Assembly (NCBI GenBank): GCA_029572965.1
Contig: JAKPQD010000085.1
Coordinates: 1 to 39,288, forward strand
Reading direction: 5' to 3'
DNA length: 39,288 bases
From: Bacteroidota bacterium
Lineage (GTDB): Bacteria; Bacteroidota; Bacteroidia; Bacteroidales; DTGW01
Shown here: positions 15,128 to 24,957 of the stretch, in pieces
Layout of the letters: the number at the start of each line of letters is the position of its first letter
How positions within the stretch are numbered: the stretch's first letter is position 1
Translations under genes and position numbers: made by a program
Notes under the pieces: model-generated
What the model was told of the DNA's origin: nothing
The model's database searches: none
What the model saw: the letters and a program-made list of their open reading frames with translations, nothing else

Positions 15128-16672
15128 TCAAAATGGTGGGATACCATGTTTTTTCTTAGGCATGCTGATATCCTTGCGTTCTGAAACTTCAATGGCATGG
15201 ATAATGTAACGGCGGGTTTCGCCAGGCTCTATTACAGAATCAATATAACCTTTAGAAGCAGCAACAAACGGATTAGCAAATTTTTCTGAATATTCTTTTA
15301 CTTTCTCTTTACGCATTGCTTCCGGGTCAGCAGCTTCAGTAATTTCTTTACGGAAAATAATGTTAGCTGCTCCTTCTGGGCCCATAACGGCAATCTCGGC
15401 ACCCGGCCATGCAAACACAAAGTCTGCACGTAAGTGACGTGAACTCATGGCAATGTAACCTCCTCCATAAGCTTTACGCAAGATAACGGTTGTTTTAGGT
15501 ACAGTAGCTTCGCTGTATGCATAAAGGATTTTTGCCCCATGACGGATAACACCTGCATGTTCCTGGTCAATACCTGGCAAATACCCCGGAAGGTCAACCA
15601 ATGTAACTAAAGGAATATTGAATGCATCGCAATATCTGATAAAGCGGGCAATCTTATCTGATGAATCCACGTCAAGTACACCTGCCATAACAAGGGGCTG
15701 GTTGGCTACAAAACCCACAGTTTCGCCATTAACACGGCCAAAACCAATTACAGCATTAGCTGCCCACATTTCCTGAACTTCAAAAAAATCGGAATCGTCA
15801 ACAATAGCGCGGATAACGTTACGAACGTCATAAGGCTGTTTTGGGTCTTCAGGAACAATGGTATCAATTTTGTACTCTTTTTTAGGAGGTTTTGGAGCTG
15901 TTTTTGGGGCTTTTTCACTGTTATTCCAAGGAATAAATGAAAGGAGCTTTTTGATTTGCTCAAAACATTCGTACTCTGTTTTTGCAAAGAAGTGTGCATT
16001 ACCAGTAATTTCAGCATGCACACGGGCCCCACCAAGGTCTTCCTGGCTGATTTCTTCACCTAACACACTCTTGATTACTTCTGGCCCGGTAATAAACATT
16101 TTTGAAATGTTGTCAACCACAAAAACCCAGTCGGTAAGCGCCGGAGAATATACTGCACCACCTGCACAAGGCCCAAGGATAACAGAAATTTGAGGAATAA
16201 CACCAGAAGCTAAGGTGTTGCGGAAGAAAATTTCGCCATAACCAGCCAATGAGTTAACCCCTTCTTGAATACGTGCACCTCCAGAGTCGTTGATACCAAT
16301 AAGCGGCATACGCATTTTCAACGCATGGTCCATGATTTTGGTAATTTTTCCGGCATGCATACGGCCAAGCGAACCACCAACAACTGTAAAATCCTGGGCA
16401 AAAATACTGATAGGATTGCCGTTGAGCGTACCGGTACCGGTAATGACGCCATCTCCGTGCAGTTCTTTCTTTTCCATGCCAAAGTCGCGTGCATCATGTT
16501 GCACAAACAAATCGTATTCGTGAAATGATTCTTTATCAAGCAAACTATTAATGCGATCCCTCGCAGTGAGCTTACCCATGGCAACTTGTTTCTCAATGGC
16601 TTTGTCTCCGCCACCTTTTGAAACAATTTCCCGTTTTTCTTTCAGTTCACGGATTTTCTTTTCTAATGCCAT
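15128..16672 (-). CDS. Acyl-CoA (propionyl/methylmalonyl-CoA type) carboxyltransferase subunit
   Basis: 514 aa, the usual length of PccB/MmdA-type subunits. It shows the two crotonase-like halves: the N half with GKLTARDRINSLLD, QDFTVVGGSLGRMHAGKI, GINDSGGARIQEGV and LGPCAGGAVYSPALTDW (acyl-CoA oxyanion site GGA), the C half with VGFVANQPLVMAGVLD, LVDLPGYLPGIDQEH, ILRKAYGGGYIAMSS and FAWPGAEIAVMGPEGA. It moves a carboxyl group between carboxybiotin and an acyl-CoA. Whether the complex is an ATP-dependent carboxylase or a sodium-pumping decarboxylase depends on partners encoded elsewhere. Operon with the biotin carrier. Confidence 0.95.
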   Translation of the reverse strand: MALEKKIRELKEKREIVSKGGGDKAIEKQVAMGKLTARDRINSLLDKESFHEYDLFVQHDARDFGMEKKELHGDGVITGTGTLNGNPISIFAQDFTVVGGSLGRMHAGKITKIMDHALKMRMPLIGINDSGGARIQEGVNSLAGYGEIFFRNTLASGVIPQISVILGPCAGGAVYSPALTDWVFVVDNISKMFITGPEVIKSVLGEEISQEDLGGARVHAEITGNAHFFAKTEYECFEQIKKLLSFIPWNNSEKAPKTAPKPPKKEYKIDTIVPEDPKQPYDVRNVIRAIVDDSDFFEVQEMWAANAVIGFGRVNGETVGFVANQPLVMAGVLDVDSSDKIARFIRYCDAFNIPLVTLVDLPGYLPGIDQEHAGVIRHGAKILYAYSEATVPKTTVILRKAYGGGYIAMSSRHLRADFVFAWPGAEIAVMGPEGAANIIFRKEITEAADPEAMRKEKVKEYSEKFANPFVAASKGYIDSVIEPGETRRYIIHAIEVSERKDISMPKKKHGIPPF

Positions 16673-16882
16673 AATATTTTTATTTGATTAATAAATATGA
16701 TTAGAGCTGTTTAAAATTTGAAAGTGCAACATTACGAAATGAATTTTAACTAAAAAAATAAATTCAGGTGAAAATAACTAACGTTTAATTAACCGTCTGC
16801 ACCAACAATAACAAACACAATGCTTTTATCATAAACAACCCATAAACATATTATAAATAAAAGTATTAAGCATTAGATTTAT

Positions 16883-18253
16883 TTAGTAACACGTTACTGC
16901 TGCTTCGTTTGAAAAATCCGATTCTTCTGTTGCAGATTTTGCAGTTATTTTGAAATAATACGTACCAGCATCCCAATCTACATAATAACCGCGCCTGACT
17001 ATCCCTGAATTTGTGTTGGCCGGAAAATAATCCGGGATAAGCACCAGATTGGTTATTGACGATAGCGGATAATAATTTCCATCATCAGCTTTAATATATA
17101 CATTAAATTGTATTTCATTATCTGAATTATCTGTCCAAGATAACGAAATAAAACTATGTAATTCGTACATGCCAGTCCTTGAATTCCAACTTTCTACCCT
17201 GCGCGCATAACTTCCGCTCAGATTGCCCGGGGCCGCAGGTTTCTTTGCCCCGCCTTCAATAATAGTACCTCCCGACTGGTAAACCTTGTAATACACCAGT
17301 TCTATTTCCCTTTTGTATGTAAATGGAGGATAATCTGAACCGTCGGAGGTAAAAGTTACGAACTGCGTAAACCCTACTTTATCGCTGTAATACTCTTTTG
17401 TATATTCTGTAAACAAATATCTATCGGCATTTGACGAATTATACTCGGACGAAACCAAATACCCTGAAGATGTCCCTTCAGGATAAATTACATAAGCACT
17501 GCTAATGGTGGTATTTACACTGCCATATAAAGATGATGGCTTTGCTGCTTTTGTCCCGAAAATAAAATTTATATCTTTACTATTGTCGGTCAAATTGCGC
17601 CATGTAACCCCATCGTTAGAAAACTCCAAAGCCCCACTGGTTGCTTTCCTGAAATAAAAAACCGAATTCAATGGAGTCACTGTTGTGGCAGGGTCTAAAG
17701 TACATGAAATAGTTGCCACTTTTGATGATTCATTGTAATTCGTAACTTTCCATGTCATTTTAGCCGTTTTTACGGTGCTTGTTCCATCTTTGATAACAAA
17801 AATAAAGGTCGAGTTTTGATAATAAGCAAATACATCTGTAATAGGTGGCTTTGTTAAAAAAACGGTAAGGGATTGAGATGCCGTTTTCCCTTTTTTATCG
17901 GTAACAACAAATGATAACAAATATTCTCCTTCTGTCTGGGGCAGTTGAATATTTAATGAGTCAACATACTTAGCAGCCGAAACCTGGTCAATAGTTTTGT
18001 CTTGCCAGCTATCTAAAAATCCGGCTCCGGCTTTGATAGAAAAAGTTGAAAGGTCGGAAGTCCCTTTTTCTGCAACCCATTTCACTGTAATAGAAGTACC
18101 TGCGCTAGCATTTATAGAGTTGCCTGAAATATTTGAACCCGAAACTGTCAGTGTAGGGCCTGCTTCTGCATCTTTTGTATTATCTTCACAACCAACCAAA
18201 CAAGACACACAAAACAATGCAACAGCTAATTTAAATAACAAATTTGTTCTCAT
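16883..18253 (-). CDS. Surface or periplasmic lipoprotein with Ig/FN3-like domains
   Basis: 456 aa. Signal peptide ends in the lipobox LVGC with C22 the expected lipidated cysteine, followed by EDN. Residues about 33-135 look like an Ig-like cadherin/bacterial domain (SGNSINASAGTSITVKWVAEKG; GEYLLSFVVTDKKGKTASQSLTVFL). The middle part (about 140-330) is a beta-rich region of unknown type. Residues about 345-455 form an FN3-like domain (PAAPGNLSGS; SFISLSWTDNSDNEIQFNVYIK; GTYYFKITAKSATEESDFSNEAAVTC). No catalytic motif is evident. It is transcribed away from the TPR gene at 18461 and appears single. Role unknown; adhesion or polymer binding is possible. Confidence 0.8.
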   Translation of the reverse strand: MRTNLLFKLAVALFCVSCLVGCEDNTKDAEAGPTLTVSGSNISGNSINASAGTSITVKWVAEKGTSDLSTFSIKAGAGFLDSWQDKTIDQVSAAKYVDSLNIQLPQTEGEYLLSFVVTDKKGKTASQSLTVFLTKPPITDVFAYYQNSTFIFVIKDGTSTVKTAKMTWKVTNYNESSKVATISCTLDPATTVTPLNSVFYFRKATSGALEFSNDGVTWRNLTDNSKDINFIFGTKAAKPSSLYGSVNTTISSAYVIYPEGTSSGYLVSSEYNSSNADRYLFTEYTKEYYSDKVGFTQFVTFTSDGSDYPPFTYKREIELVYYKVYQSGGTIIEGGAKKPAAPGNLSGSYARRVESWNSRTGMYELHSFISLSWTDNSDNEIQFNVYIKADDGNYYPLSSITNLVLIPDYFPANTNSGIVRRGYYVDWDAGTYYFKITAKSATEESDFSNEAAVTCY

Positions 18254-18460
18254 GGTTTTAAAATTTGTGGTTTAGGTCAATTCTGTCTGAATTTTTAATA
18301 TTCAATAAATATACAAAATTTTACCCACAAATACTATAAGCAATTGATTTAAAAGTATTTCAATCGTCAAAATGAATGGATAGAATATTACATTCATGTT
18401 TCACCCAATATTTGTATTTTTATCACGTTTTTTTAAAAATAACTATTAACCTGTAATTTG

Positions 18461-21400
18461 ATGAAGATAACAAATAAGGTTTATTCAAAAACTTCAGCAT
18501 TTCTGCATCATTCCTTTGTATTATCAATATTGCTGGGTTTATTTTTGAATGCAAACAGTCAAACATCTATAAGCGACGTAAAACCAGATAACTTCAGTAA
18601 TGCTCTGGCTCTTTTCAAGCAGGGAAAATATGCAGCGGCACAAGCTAAGTTTGAAAGCATTGCTAATAATGATGTTTCAAAAAGCAATGACATCAAAAGA
18701 GAAGCTTTGTATTACTCTTTTCTTTGTTCACAACAGCTATTGCTCAATGATGCCGAAAATAAGGGGTTAGAATTCATTAAAACCTACGGGGGAAGCAGTA
18801 AAGCAAATGATGTATATTTCCAGCTGGGTCTTAACCAATACGTTTGGAAGCGTTATCCTAAGGCTATAGACTATTTTGCTAAGGTTAAAAAAAGTGAGCT
18901 TACCGAAAGCCAGCAATCAGAATATATTTTCAAATACGGTTACAGCTTTTTCATGCTCGATAGCTTGGAAAAAGCCCGCAAACAGTTTTACGAACTGATA
19001 GACATCGATACACGCTACACCCCATCGGCAATTTATTACTACGCCCATATTGCCTATACCCAGAAAAACTACGAAACAGCATTGCAAAACTTCTTAAAAA
19101 TAAAAGATGATGAGATGTTTGCTGCTATCGTCCCTTACTATATCAGTCAAATCTACTATATACAAGAAAAGTACGATGCTTTAATTGAATATGCACAACC
19201 TTTGCTCGACTCAGTCATTGAATCACGTGCAGCCGAGATGAACCGGCTTGTTGCAGATGCCTATTATCAGAAAAAAAACTACGATAAAGCATTGACTTAC
19301 TATAATGTTTTTCTCTCGAAAAAATCTGACCTCAAAGCTGCAGAATACTACCAACCCGCCTTTTGCTATTATATGAAGTCCGATTTTCAAAAAGCAATCC
19401 CTCTTTTTGAAAAAGCAGCCTTAGACGACAGTCTTACCGGGCAATACGCCAACTATCAACTTGGAGACTGTTATTTAAAGACCAATCAAAAACAAAAGGC
19501 CCAAATGGCTTTTGCTTCGGCAGCTAAAGACAGCTTCGACAAACAAGTAAAAGAAGAGTCAACTTTTAACTTTGCAGTACTTACTTACCAATTGTCTGAC
19601 AAGCCTTTCAACAGCGCCATCAAAGCCATGACCGATTATCTTGATGCTTACCCCAATTCTCTAAGAAAAGACGAGGCCTATAATTACCTTATATTGGCTT
19701 GCATCAATACCCAGAACTATGGACAGGCATTGAAATACCTTTCTAATGTCAGAAAAAATGAGCCAAAAGTAAAAAAAGCATACCAAAGAGCTTCATTTTT
19801 CAGGGGATTGGAGTTGTACAACAATTTGGAATTTGATACAGCAGCCGTTTTGTTTGAGTCTTCCTTAAAATATGCTGAACAGGAGCCTATTTTGGCCGCC
19901 AGGGCCAATTACTGGTTAGGCGAAATAAGCTTTAGAAAAAAGCTATACGATGAGGCTCTCGAATATTACAACCTTTTCATAAAGTCGCCTGTGGCAAAAC
20001 AAGCCAGCGAATATAGTATGGTTAGTTACAACCAGGCCTATTGCTACTTTAATATGAAAAACTACTCGGCAGCCAACGAAAACTTCCAAAAATTTTATAA
20101 AACCGAGAAACCTAAAAAATCAAAACTCTATGCCGATGCTTGCTCTCGCATTGGCGATTGCATTTTCTCTACAGGCCAGTATAGTGAAGCTATAACATAT
20201 TACAATGAAGCTATCGTGGCTGATGCCGCTGACAAAGACTACGCAACATTTCAGAAAGCCTTTGCTATGGGGCTTATGGGTAAACACCCTCAAAAAATTG
20301 AGATTTTAAACAACCTGCTTAAAGACATGCCACAAACTAAACTGGCAGACAATGCTTTATTTGAAATTGGCCGCAGCCATGTGGTTTTACAAAACAATCC
20401 TAAAGCAGTCAAAAGCTTTAAAAGTATTATCAAGGATTACCCATCGAGCAGCTTTGTTCCAAAAGCAATGCTCCAGCTTGGCATGATTGATTACAACGAT
20501 GGCCGCAACGACTCAGCTATTGCAAGGTACAAACAGGTTATTGCGTTATATCCTGCCACCCCCGAAGCCCGCAATGCCTTGAATGGTATCCGCACCATCA
20601 TGATTGAACAAGACCAGCTCGATGCCTTTATGGCTTACGCCGAAACTTTGGGGAGCTTTGCAAACATTACCCAATCGGCACAAGACTCTCTGCTGTTTTT
20701 TTCGGCCGAGAAAATATACACCTCAAGCCGCTTTGTTGAAGCTATAGACGCATTTCAAAAATATATAGACAAATTCCCATCTGGAAATTTCATTATCAAT
20801 GCATGGTATTTACAAGGAATCTGCTATATTGCTATGTCGCGCCAGTCTGATGCCCTAAAAAACTTTGAAAAAATTATTGCCAAACCCAGGACAAGCTTTA
20901 CAGAACCTGCATTGCTGGAAGCTTCAAAAATATACATGAGCAAAAAGAATTACCAGGAAGCCCTTGCCTACTCTATTATTCTCGACAGTATAGCCGAAAC
21001 CCCTGAAAATGCAATGATTGCAAAGTTGCAAAAAACAGAAGCCTATTTTGTACTGCAACAATACAATGAATGTATCACAGTTGCCTCAAAATTACTGGCT
21101 TTACCATCTTTAACCCCTGAAAATGAACGAAAAGCAAGGTATTTTCTTGCCAAAGCTTTATATATGAACAATGAAGAGGCTAAGGCTACCGAGCAATTGC
21201 GCAGATTAGCCAAAGACATTAAAAATGCCGAAGGGGCCGAAGCTGAATACTTGTTAATCAAAATGCTTTATGAACAAAAACAGCCAGACAAAGCTTACAA
21301 AGAAATATTCAAATTTATTGACCGCAATACCCCTCATCAATACTGGCTGGCAAAAGCATACATAATTCTTGCCCAAATTTATGCAGAGAAAAATGACAAG

Positions 21401-21568
21401 TTCCAGGCTGTCAAAACCCTCGAAAGTATTATTGAAAACTACGATATCAGCAATGATGGGATATTGGACGAAGCTAAGAAACTAAAAAACAAGCTTCAAA
21501 ACAATAAAACTCAAAAATCTTCTGATGATGAGTTTAAAATAGCCGAACCAATTAATGATTTGCAATAA
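18461..21568 (+). CDS. Large periplasmic tetratricopeptide-repeat protein
   Basis: 1035 aa from the ATG at 18461; the TTG just before it (18458) is not needed. Signal peptide about 1-34 (HSFVLSILLGLFLNANSQ). The rest is a long solenoid of TPR-like helix pairs, with clear units such as ALALFKQGKYAAAQAKFESI, YPKAIDYFAKVKKSE, NYDKALTYYNVFLSKKS, QYSEAITYYNEAI, NPKAVKSFKSIIKDYPSS and RFVEAIDAFQKYIDKFPSG. Several are of the YbgF/BamD-like class seen in periplasmic proteins. It is followed after 11 bp by a barrel protein; this pairing of a ~1000-aa TPR protein with a ~550-aa barrel recurs in Bacteroidetes, pointing to a joint envelope function. No enzyme domain. Confidence 0.9.
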   Translation: MKITNKVYSKTSAFLHHSFVLSILLGLFLNANSQTSISDVKPDNFSNALALFKQGKYAAAQAKFESIANNDVSKSNDIKREALYYSFLCSQQLLLNDAENKGLEFIKTYGGSSKANDVYFQLGLNQYVWKRYPKAIDYFAKVKKSELTESQQSEYIFKYGYSFFMLDSLEKARKQFYELIDIDTRYTPSAIYYYAHIAYTQKNYETALQNFLKIKDDEMFAAIVPYYISQIYYIQEKYDALIEYAQPLLDSVIESRAAEMNRLVADAYYQKKNYDKALTYYNVFLSKKSDLKAAEYYQPAFCYYMKSDFQKAIPLFEKAALDDSLTGQYANYQLGDCYLKTNQKQKAQMAFASAAKDSFDKQVKEESTFNFAVLTYQLSDKPFNSAIKAMTDYLDAYPNSLRKDEAYNYLILACINTQNYGQALKYLSNVRKNEPKVKKAYQRASFFRGLELYNNLEFDTAAVLFESSLKYAEQEPILAARANYWLGEISFRKKLYDEALEYYNLFIKSPVAKQASEYSMVSYNQAYCYFNMKNYSAANENFQKFYKTEKPKKSKLYADACSRIGDCIFSTGQYSEAITYYNEAIVADAADKDYATFQKAFAMGLMGKHPQKIEILNNLLKDMPQTKLADNALFEIGRSHVVLQNNPKAVKSFKSIIKDYPSSSFVPKAMLQLGMIDYNDGRNDSAIARYKQVIALYPATPEARNALNGIRTIMIEQDQLDAFMAYAETLGSFANITQSAQDSLLFFSAEKIYTSSRFVEAIDAFQKYIDKFPSGNFIINAWYLQGICYIAMSRQSDALKNFEKIIAKPRTSFTEPALLEASKIYMSKKNYQEALAYSIILDSIAETPENAMIAKLQKTEAYFVLQQYNECITVASKLLALPSLTPENERKARYFLAKALYMNNEEAKATEQLRRLAKDIKNAEGAEAEYLLIKMLYEQKQPDKAYKEIFKFIDRNTPHQYWLAKAYIILAQIYAEKNDKFQAVKTLESIIENYDISNDGILDEAKKLKNKLQNNKTQKSSDDEFKIAEPINDLQ

Positions 21569-21579
21569 AATTAAAAACA

Positions 21580-23238
21580 ATGAACTGTAATATTTCCAAA
21601 AATATAATCTTCACTGGTATTATAGCTTTTGCAAGCATGTCTTTAACAGGTCAGGACCTGAAAAAAGACATCACAGTTACCAAATCATATATCCCAACTA
21701 TTCAGGAAGCTGCCAAGATTAACCAAATGCCGGTATTTAATGATACCGGGTATGTTGAACCTGATTACAAATACCAAATTAAGCCCTTAGCATTTCATTT
21801 GCCATATCAAATAAAACCCTTACCTTCTGCCAAGATGGCCAAAGAAACATGGGACAATGTTTACAACAACTATGCACTTCTTGGCTTCGGAAACCCTTAT
21901 TCTCCATTAGCTGAAATTAGTATCAACAGTGGCCGGACAAAAAATTACATGTATGGCATTAATTTGTACCATCATTCGGCCAATGGAAAAGTACGCCTGA
22001 AAAAAGACCCTGATTATAAAGTTAATGCCCCCTTTTCTTTCACCTCTGTCAACGGAAATGGCAAATATATACTCGATTACGCCTCTATACAAGGCAACAT
22101 TGGATATAACCATCATCGTTTGGCCTATTACGGAGTGGACACAGCATTCTTAAACAGTTATAAAGAGGATTCCAATAAGCAATTTTACAACAATGCTTAT
22201 TTTGACCTGCTTTTCAAATCAACCAACCTGGCTTATGACCAACCAGACTATATTGCCAAAACGTCATATAACTTTTTCTCAGATAAAACAGGTTATTCTG
22301 AGAATAACTTTTCGCTAAACGCTACATACATGCACCCTTATAAGAAATTAAAACTTGGAGGTTCAATTCTTTACCAGGTTTCTGAGCCTTCACAACCTGC
22401 TGACAGCGGGTCAAGTTCTATCTTTCTTTTTAAACCAACCGTTACAAAAAAAATACAAAACGTTAATATCAGCGCGGGTTTGAATATCTGGGTTGACAAT
22501 TACCAATCACTCTCGACCATTTATTCACAGCCTTTTGCTTCGTTAGACGTGGTGGTTGTCCCAGAAGTATTACAAGCCCAATTGGGCTACGAAAGCCAAC
22601 TACAGCTAAACAACGCCACTTACCTGATTACTGTCAACCCTTTCATGAAATCGGGAATTACATCACCTACTACATATTCTAAGAATATTTTCAGCGCTAA
22701 TATCACAGCAGACATTAGCAATACCGCAACAATGGCATTGGCAGTATCGTACAGCAACAATAAAGACCAGGTTTTATGGCGCAATGATGCAACATCAACA
22801 TTGAAAAACAAGTTTGTACCTGTAATAGACGACGTTGAAACTATCAAAGTAAAGACTTCCTTGATTTTTACGCCGACAAAAAGCTTCAATGCCACTATAG
22901 AAGCTGGATTCAACAACTACACTACCTTACGCGAAAAGAAAGCCTGGGGCTTACCTTCATTTGAAGGCAATACCACCATACGATACAACATCCAGGACAA
23001 AATTATCAGCACCACACAGGTGTACCTTGTTGGCCCACGCTATTACGAAACTGTTGCAAATACCTCAAAATCGCTGCCTGCCTTTGTTGACTTTAACGAA
23101 AACATTGAATACCAATATACAAAGCTGTTTAGCATATTTGTGCAAGTCAAGAACCTTACTGCTTCTCAATATGAATACTGGAACAACTATTCATCCTACC
23201 GTTTTCAGTTTATGGCCGGGGTGAGATATGTATTTTAA
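21580..23238 (+). CDS. Outer-membrane beta-barrel protein paired with the TPR protein
   Basis: 552 aa. Signal peptide 1-24 (IIFTGIIAFASMSLTGQ). A short conserved N-terminal segment (ITVTKSYIPTIQEAAKINQMPVFNDTG) resembles a TonB-receptor plug remnant, after which the sequence is made of alternating aromatic strands to a final ...YRFQFMAGVRYVF, ending in F as expected for BAM-inserted barrels. There is no full plug domain, so annotation as a TonB receptor would be misleading. It begins 11 bp after the TPR gene stop, so the two are translated as a pair. Transport, assembly or scaffolding is possible; the function is not known. Confidence 0.85.
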   Translation: MNCNISKNIIFTGIIAFASMSLTGQDLKKDITVTKSYIPTIQEAAKINQMPVFNDTGYVEPDYKYQIKPLAFHLPYQIKPLPSAKMAKETWDNVYNNYALLGFGNPYSPLAEISINSGRTKNYMYGINLYHHSANGKVRLKKDPDYKVNAPFSFTSVNGNGKYILDYASIQGNIGYNHHRLAYYGVDTAFLNSYKEDSNKQFYNNAYFDLLFKSTNLAYDQPDYIAKTSYNFFSDKTGYSENNFSLNATYMHPYKKLKLGGSILYQVSEPSQPADSGSSSIFLFKPTVTKKIQNVNISAGLNIWVDNYQSLSTIYSQPFASLDVVVVPEVLQAQLGYESQLQLNNATYLITVNPFMKSGITSPTTYSKNIFSANITADISNTATMALAVSYSNNKDQVLWRNDATSTLKNKFVPVIDDVETIKVKTSLIFTPTKSFNATIEAGFNNYTTLREKKAWGLPSFEGNTTIRYNIQDKIISTTQVYLVGPRYYETVANTSKSLPAFVDFNENIEYQYTKLFSIFVQVKNLTASQYEYWNNYSSYRFQFMAGVRYVF

Positions 23239-23571
23239 CATAATTAGTAGAAAATTACCCTTTTAGGCATTTCTCATACTTTGTTCCCCAAACATTTCTT
23301 GCCTATAATTCAGCCTTAGCCGGCAAATTTACAGGCAACGCTGAGTTGCTTACTGACACATACATAAAATACATAACCTTAAAAAGAATTTATAATCTTT
23401 GAATTTTTAACATTTTTAGCACGATTTTTGAATAAAATACAAATAAATATACATCAACTTTGTATAAATATAAACAGATATTCCTTTGATTTACCAAAAA
23501 GATGTAGTACCATTGCATACGAAAACAGAACGTATTTCATATATACATAATTTATTAAAAATAAGCGCATT
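23239..23571. other. Intergenic region before the ornithine aminotransferase gene
   Basis: 333 bp, A/T-rich. It contains a small hairpin GCAAC-N5-GTTGC at about 23336-23350 with no U tract and the promoter candidate at 23459-23488. No gene or RNA is supported. Confidence 0.6.
23459..23488 (+). promoter_or_regulatory. Promoter candidate of the ornithine aminotransferase gene
   Basis: TTTG (23459-23462), 18-nt spacer, TTCCTTTG (23481-23488), one base off the TAnnTTTG box; implies a leader of about 75 nt. Confidence 0.35.
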
Positions 23572-24792
23572 ATGGCTAAAATGACAACTCAGGATTACAT
23601 TGCACTCGAAGATAAATACGGTGCACACAACTATCACCCGCTCCCGGTAGTGTTGGAAAAAGGCGAAGGCCCTTTTGTTTGGGATGTTGAAGGTAAAAAG
23701 TATTTTGACTTTCTTTCAGCTTATTCGGCTGTAAACCAAGGACATTGCCATCCTAAAATTATCAAAGCTTTAAAAGATCAAGCAGAAAAACTAACCCTTA
23801 CTTCAAGGGCTTTCTATAGCAATACTTTAGGTGAATACGAAAAATTTGTTACCAGTTACTTTGGCTACGACAAGGTATTGCCAATGAACTCGGGTGCTGA
23901 AGGTGATGAAACAGCATTAAAGCTTTGCCGTAAATGGGCCTACAAAGTTAAAGGCATCAAAGACGGCCAGGCTAAGATTATAGTATGTGATGGCAACTTT
24001 CACGGACGTACCATTACTATTGTTTCGATGAGTACCGACCCTGATTCTTATGGTGGATTTGGCCCTTTTACTCCTGGTTTTATCAAAATCCAGTACAACA
24101 ACCTCAATGAGCTTGCAAAAGCATTGGAAGACCCGGATGTAGCAGGTTTTCTTGTTGAACCTATCCAGGGCGAAGCTGGTGTTTATGTTCCAGATGCCGG
24201 ATACCTCAAGAAAGCTTACGAAATGTGTAAAGCTAAGAACGTATTGTTCATTGCAGACGAAGTACAAACAGGCCTTTGCCGTACAGGTAAAAAGCTTTGC
24301 TGCGACCATGAAGGCGTCCGTCCGGATATTTTAATCCTTGGAAAAGCTCTTTCTGGAGGTGTAATGCCTATTTCTGCCGTGCTTGCTGACGATGAAATTA
24401 TGCTTACCATCAAACCCGGCGAACATGGTTCAACTTTTGGAGGTAACCCGCTTGCTTGTAAAGTAGCTATCGCAGCCCTTCAGGTTCTTGAAGAAGAAAA
24501 ACTGGCCGAAAATGCAGAACGCCTTGGTAAAATATTCCGCGATGAAATTAGCAAAATACAATCTCCACTTATCGAAATTGTCCGTGGTAAAGGTTTGCTC
24601 AATGCTGTGGTTATAAAACCTCACAAAGGAAAAGAAGCCTGGGATGTTTGTGTAGCTTTGAAAGAAAATGGTTTGCTTGCTAAACCAACACACCAGCACA
24701 TCATCCGTTTTGCCCCCCCTCTGGTAATCAACGAAGCTCAAATTCGTGAAGCTATTGACATCATTGGCAAAACAATTAAGTCATTTGAATAA
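23572..24792 (+). CDS. rocD: Ornithine--oxo-acid transaminase
   Basis: 406 aa, normal length for class-III aminotransferases. [23 protein letters not shown] and [16 protein letters not shown] are typical of ornithine aminotransferase. PLP contacts include [39 protein letters not shown] (D229, binding the pyridine nitrogen) and the Schiff-base lysine K258 in [20 protein letters not shown] lies downstream. It interconverts ornithine and glutamate-semialdehyde with 2-oxoglutarate, linking arginine and proline metabolism. It has its own terminator and appears monocistronic. Ornithine specificity rests on overall sequence, so a related class-III substrate is a minor alternative. Confidence 0.93.
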   Translation: MAKMTTQDYIALEDKYGAHNYHPLPVVLEKGEGPFVWDVEGKKYFDFLSAYSAVNQGHCHPKIIKALKDQAEKLTLTSRAFYSNTLGEYEKFVTSYFGYDKVLPMNSGAEGDETALKLCRKWAYKVKGIKDGQAKIIVCDGNFHGRTITIVSMSTDPDSYGGFGPFTPGFIKIQYNNLNELAKALEDPDVAGFLVEPIQGEAGVYVPDAGYLKKAYEMCKAKNVLFIADEVQTGLCRTGKKLCCDHEGVRPDILILGKALSGGVMPISAVLADDEIMLTIKPGEHGSTFGGNPLACKVAIAALQVLEEEKLAENAERLGKIFRDEISKIQSPLIEIVRGKGLLNAVVIKPHKGKEAWDVCVALKENGLLAKPTHQHIIRFAPPLVINEAQIREAIDIIGKTIKSFE

Positions 24793-24810
24793 AAGTTAAT
24801 ATGTATTTCC

Positions 24811-24844
24811 AAAAAGCTGTCAAAGTATAAATTGACAGCTTTTT
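24811..24844. terminator. Strong terminator after rocD
   Basis: Perfect 13-bp arms AAAAAGCTGTCAA (24811-24823) and TTGACAGCTTTTT (24832-24844) with an 8-nt loop. Symmetry would let it act on both strands. Confidence 0.9.
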
Positions 24845-24957
24845 GTATTTTTGTACTATCCTCATTGTAGTATATTTATAGTAAATGTATTGCATTTTAA
24901 TAGTATCCCTAATTGTTTCTATTGGCCTTTTTGCTCAATATTTTTGTATAAAAAAAC

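Noticed and set aside
21580-23238. Annotating the 552-aa barrel as a TonB-dependent receptor
   Set aside because: No complete plug domain or carboxypeptidase-D-like domain; only a short N-terminal segment resembles a plug.
23336-23350. Hairpin GCAAC-N5-GTTGC as a terminator of the barrel gene
   Set aside because: The stem is short and no T run follows; about 100 bp from the stop codon, so not supported.
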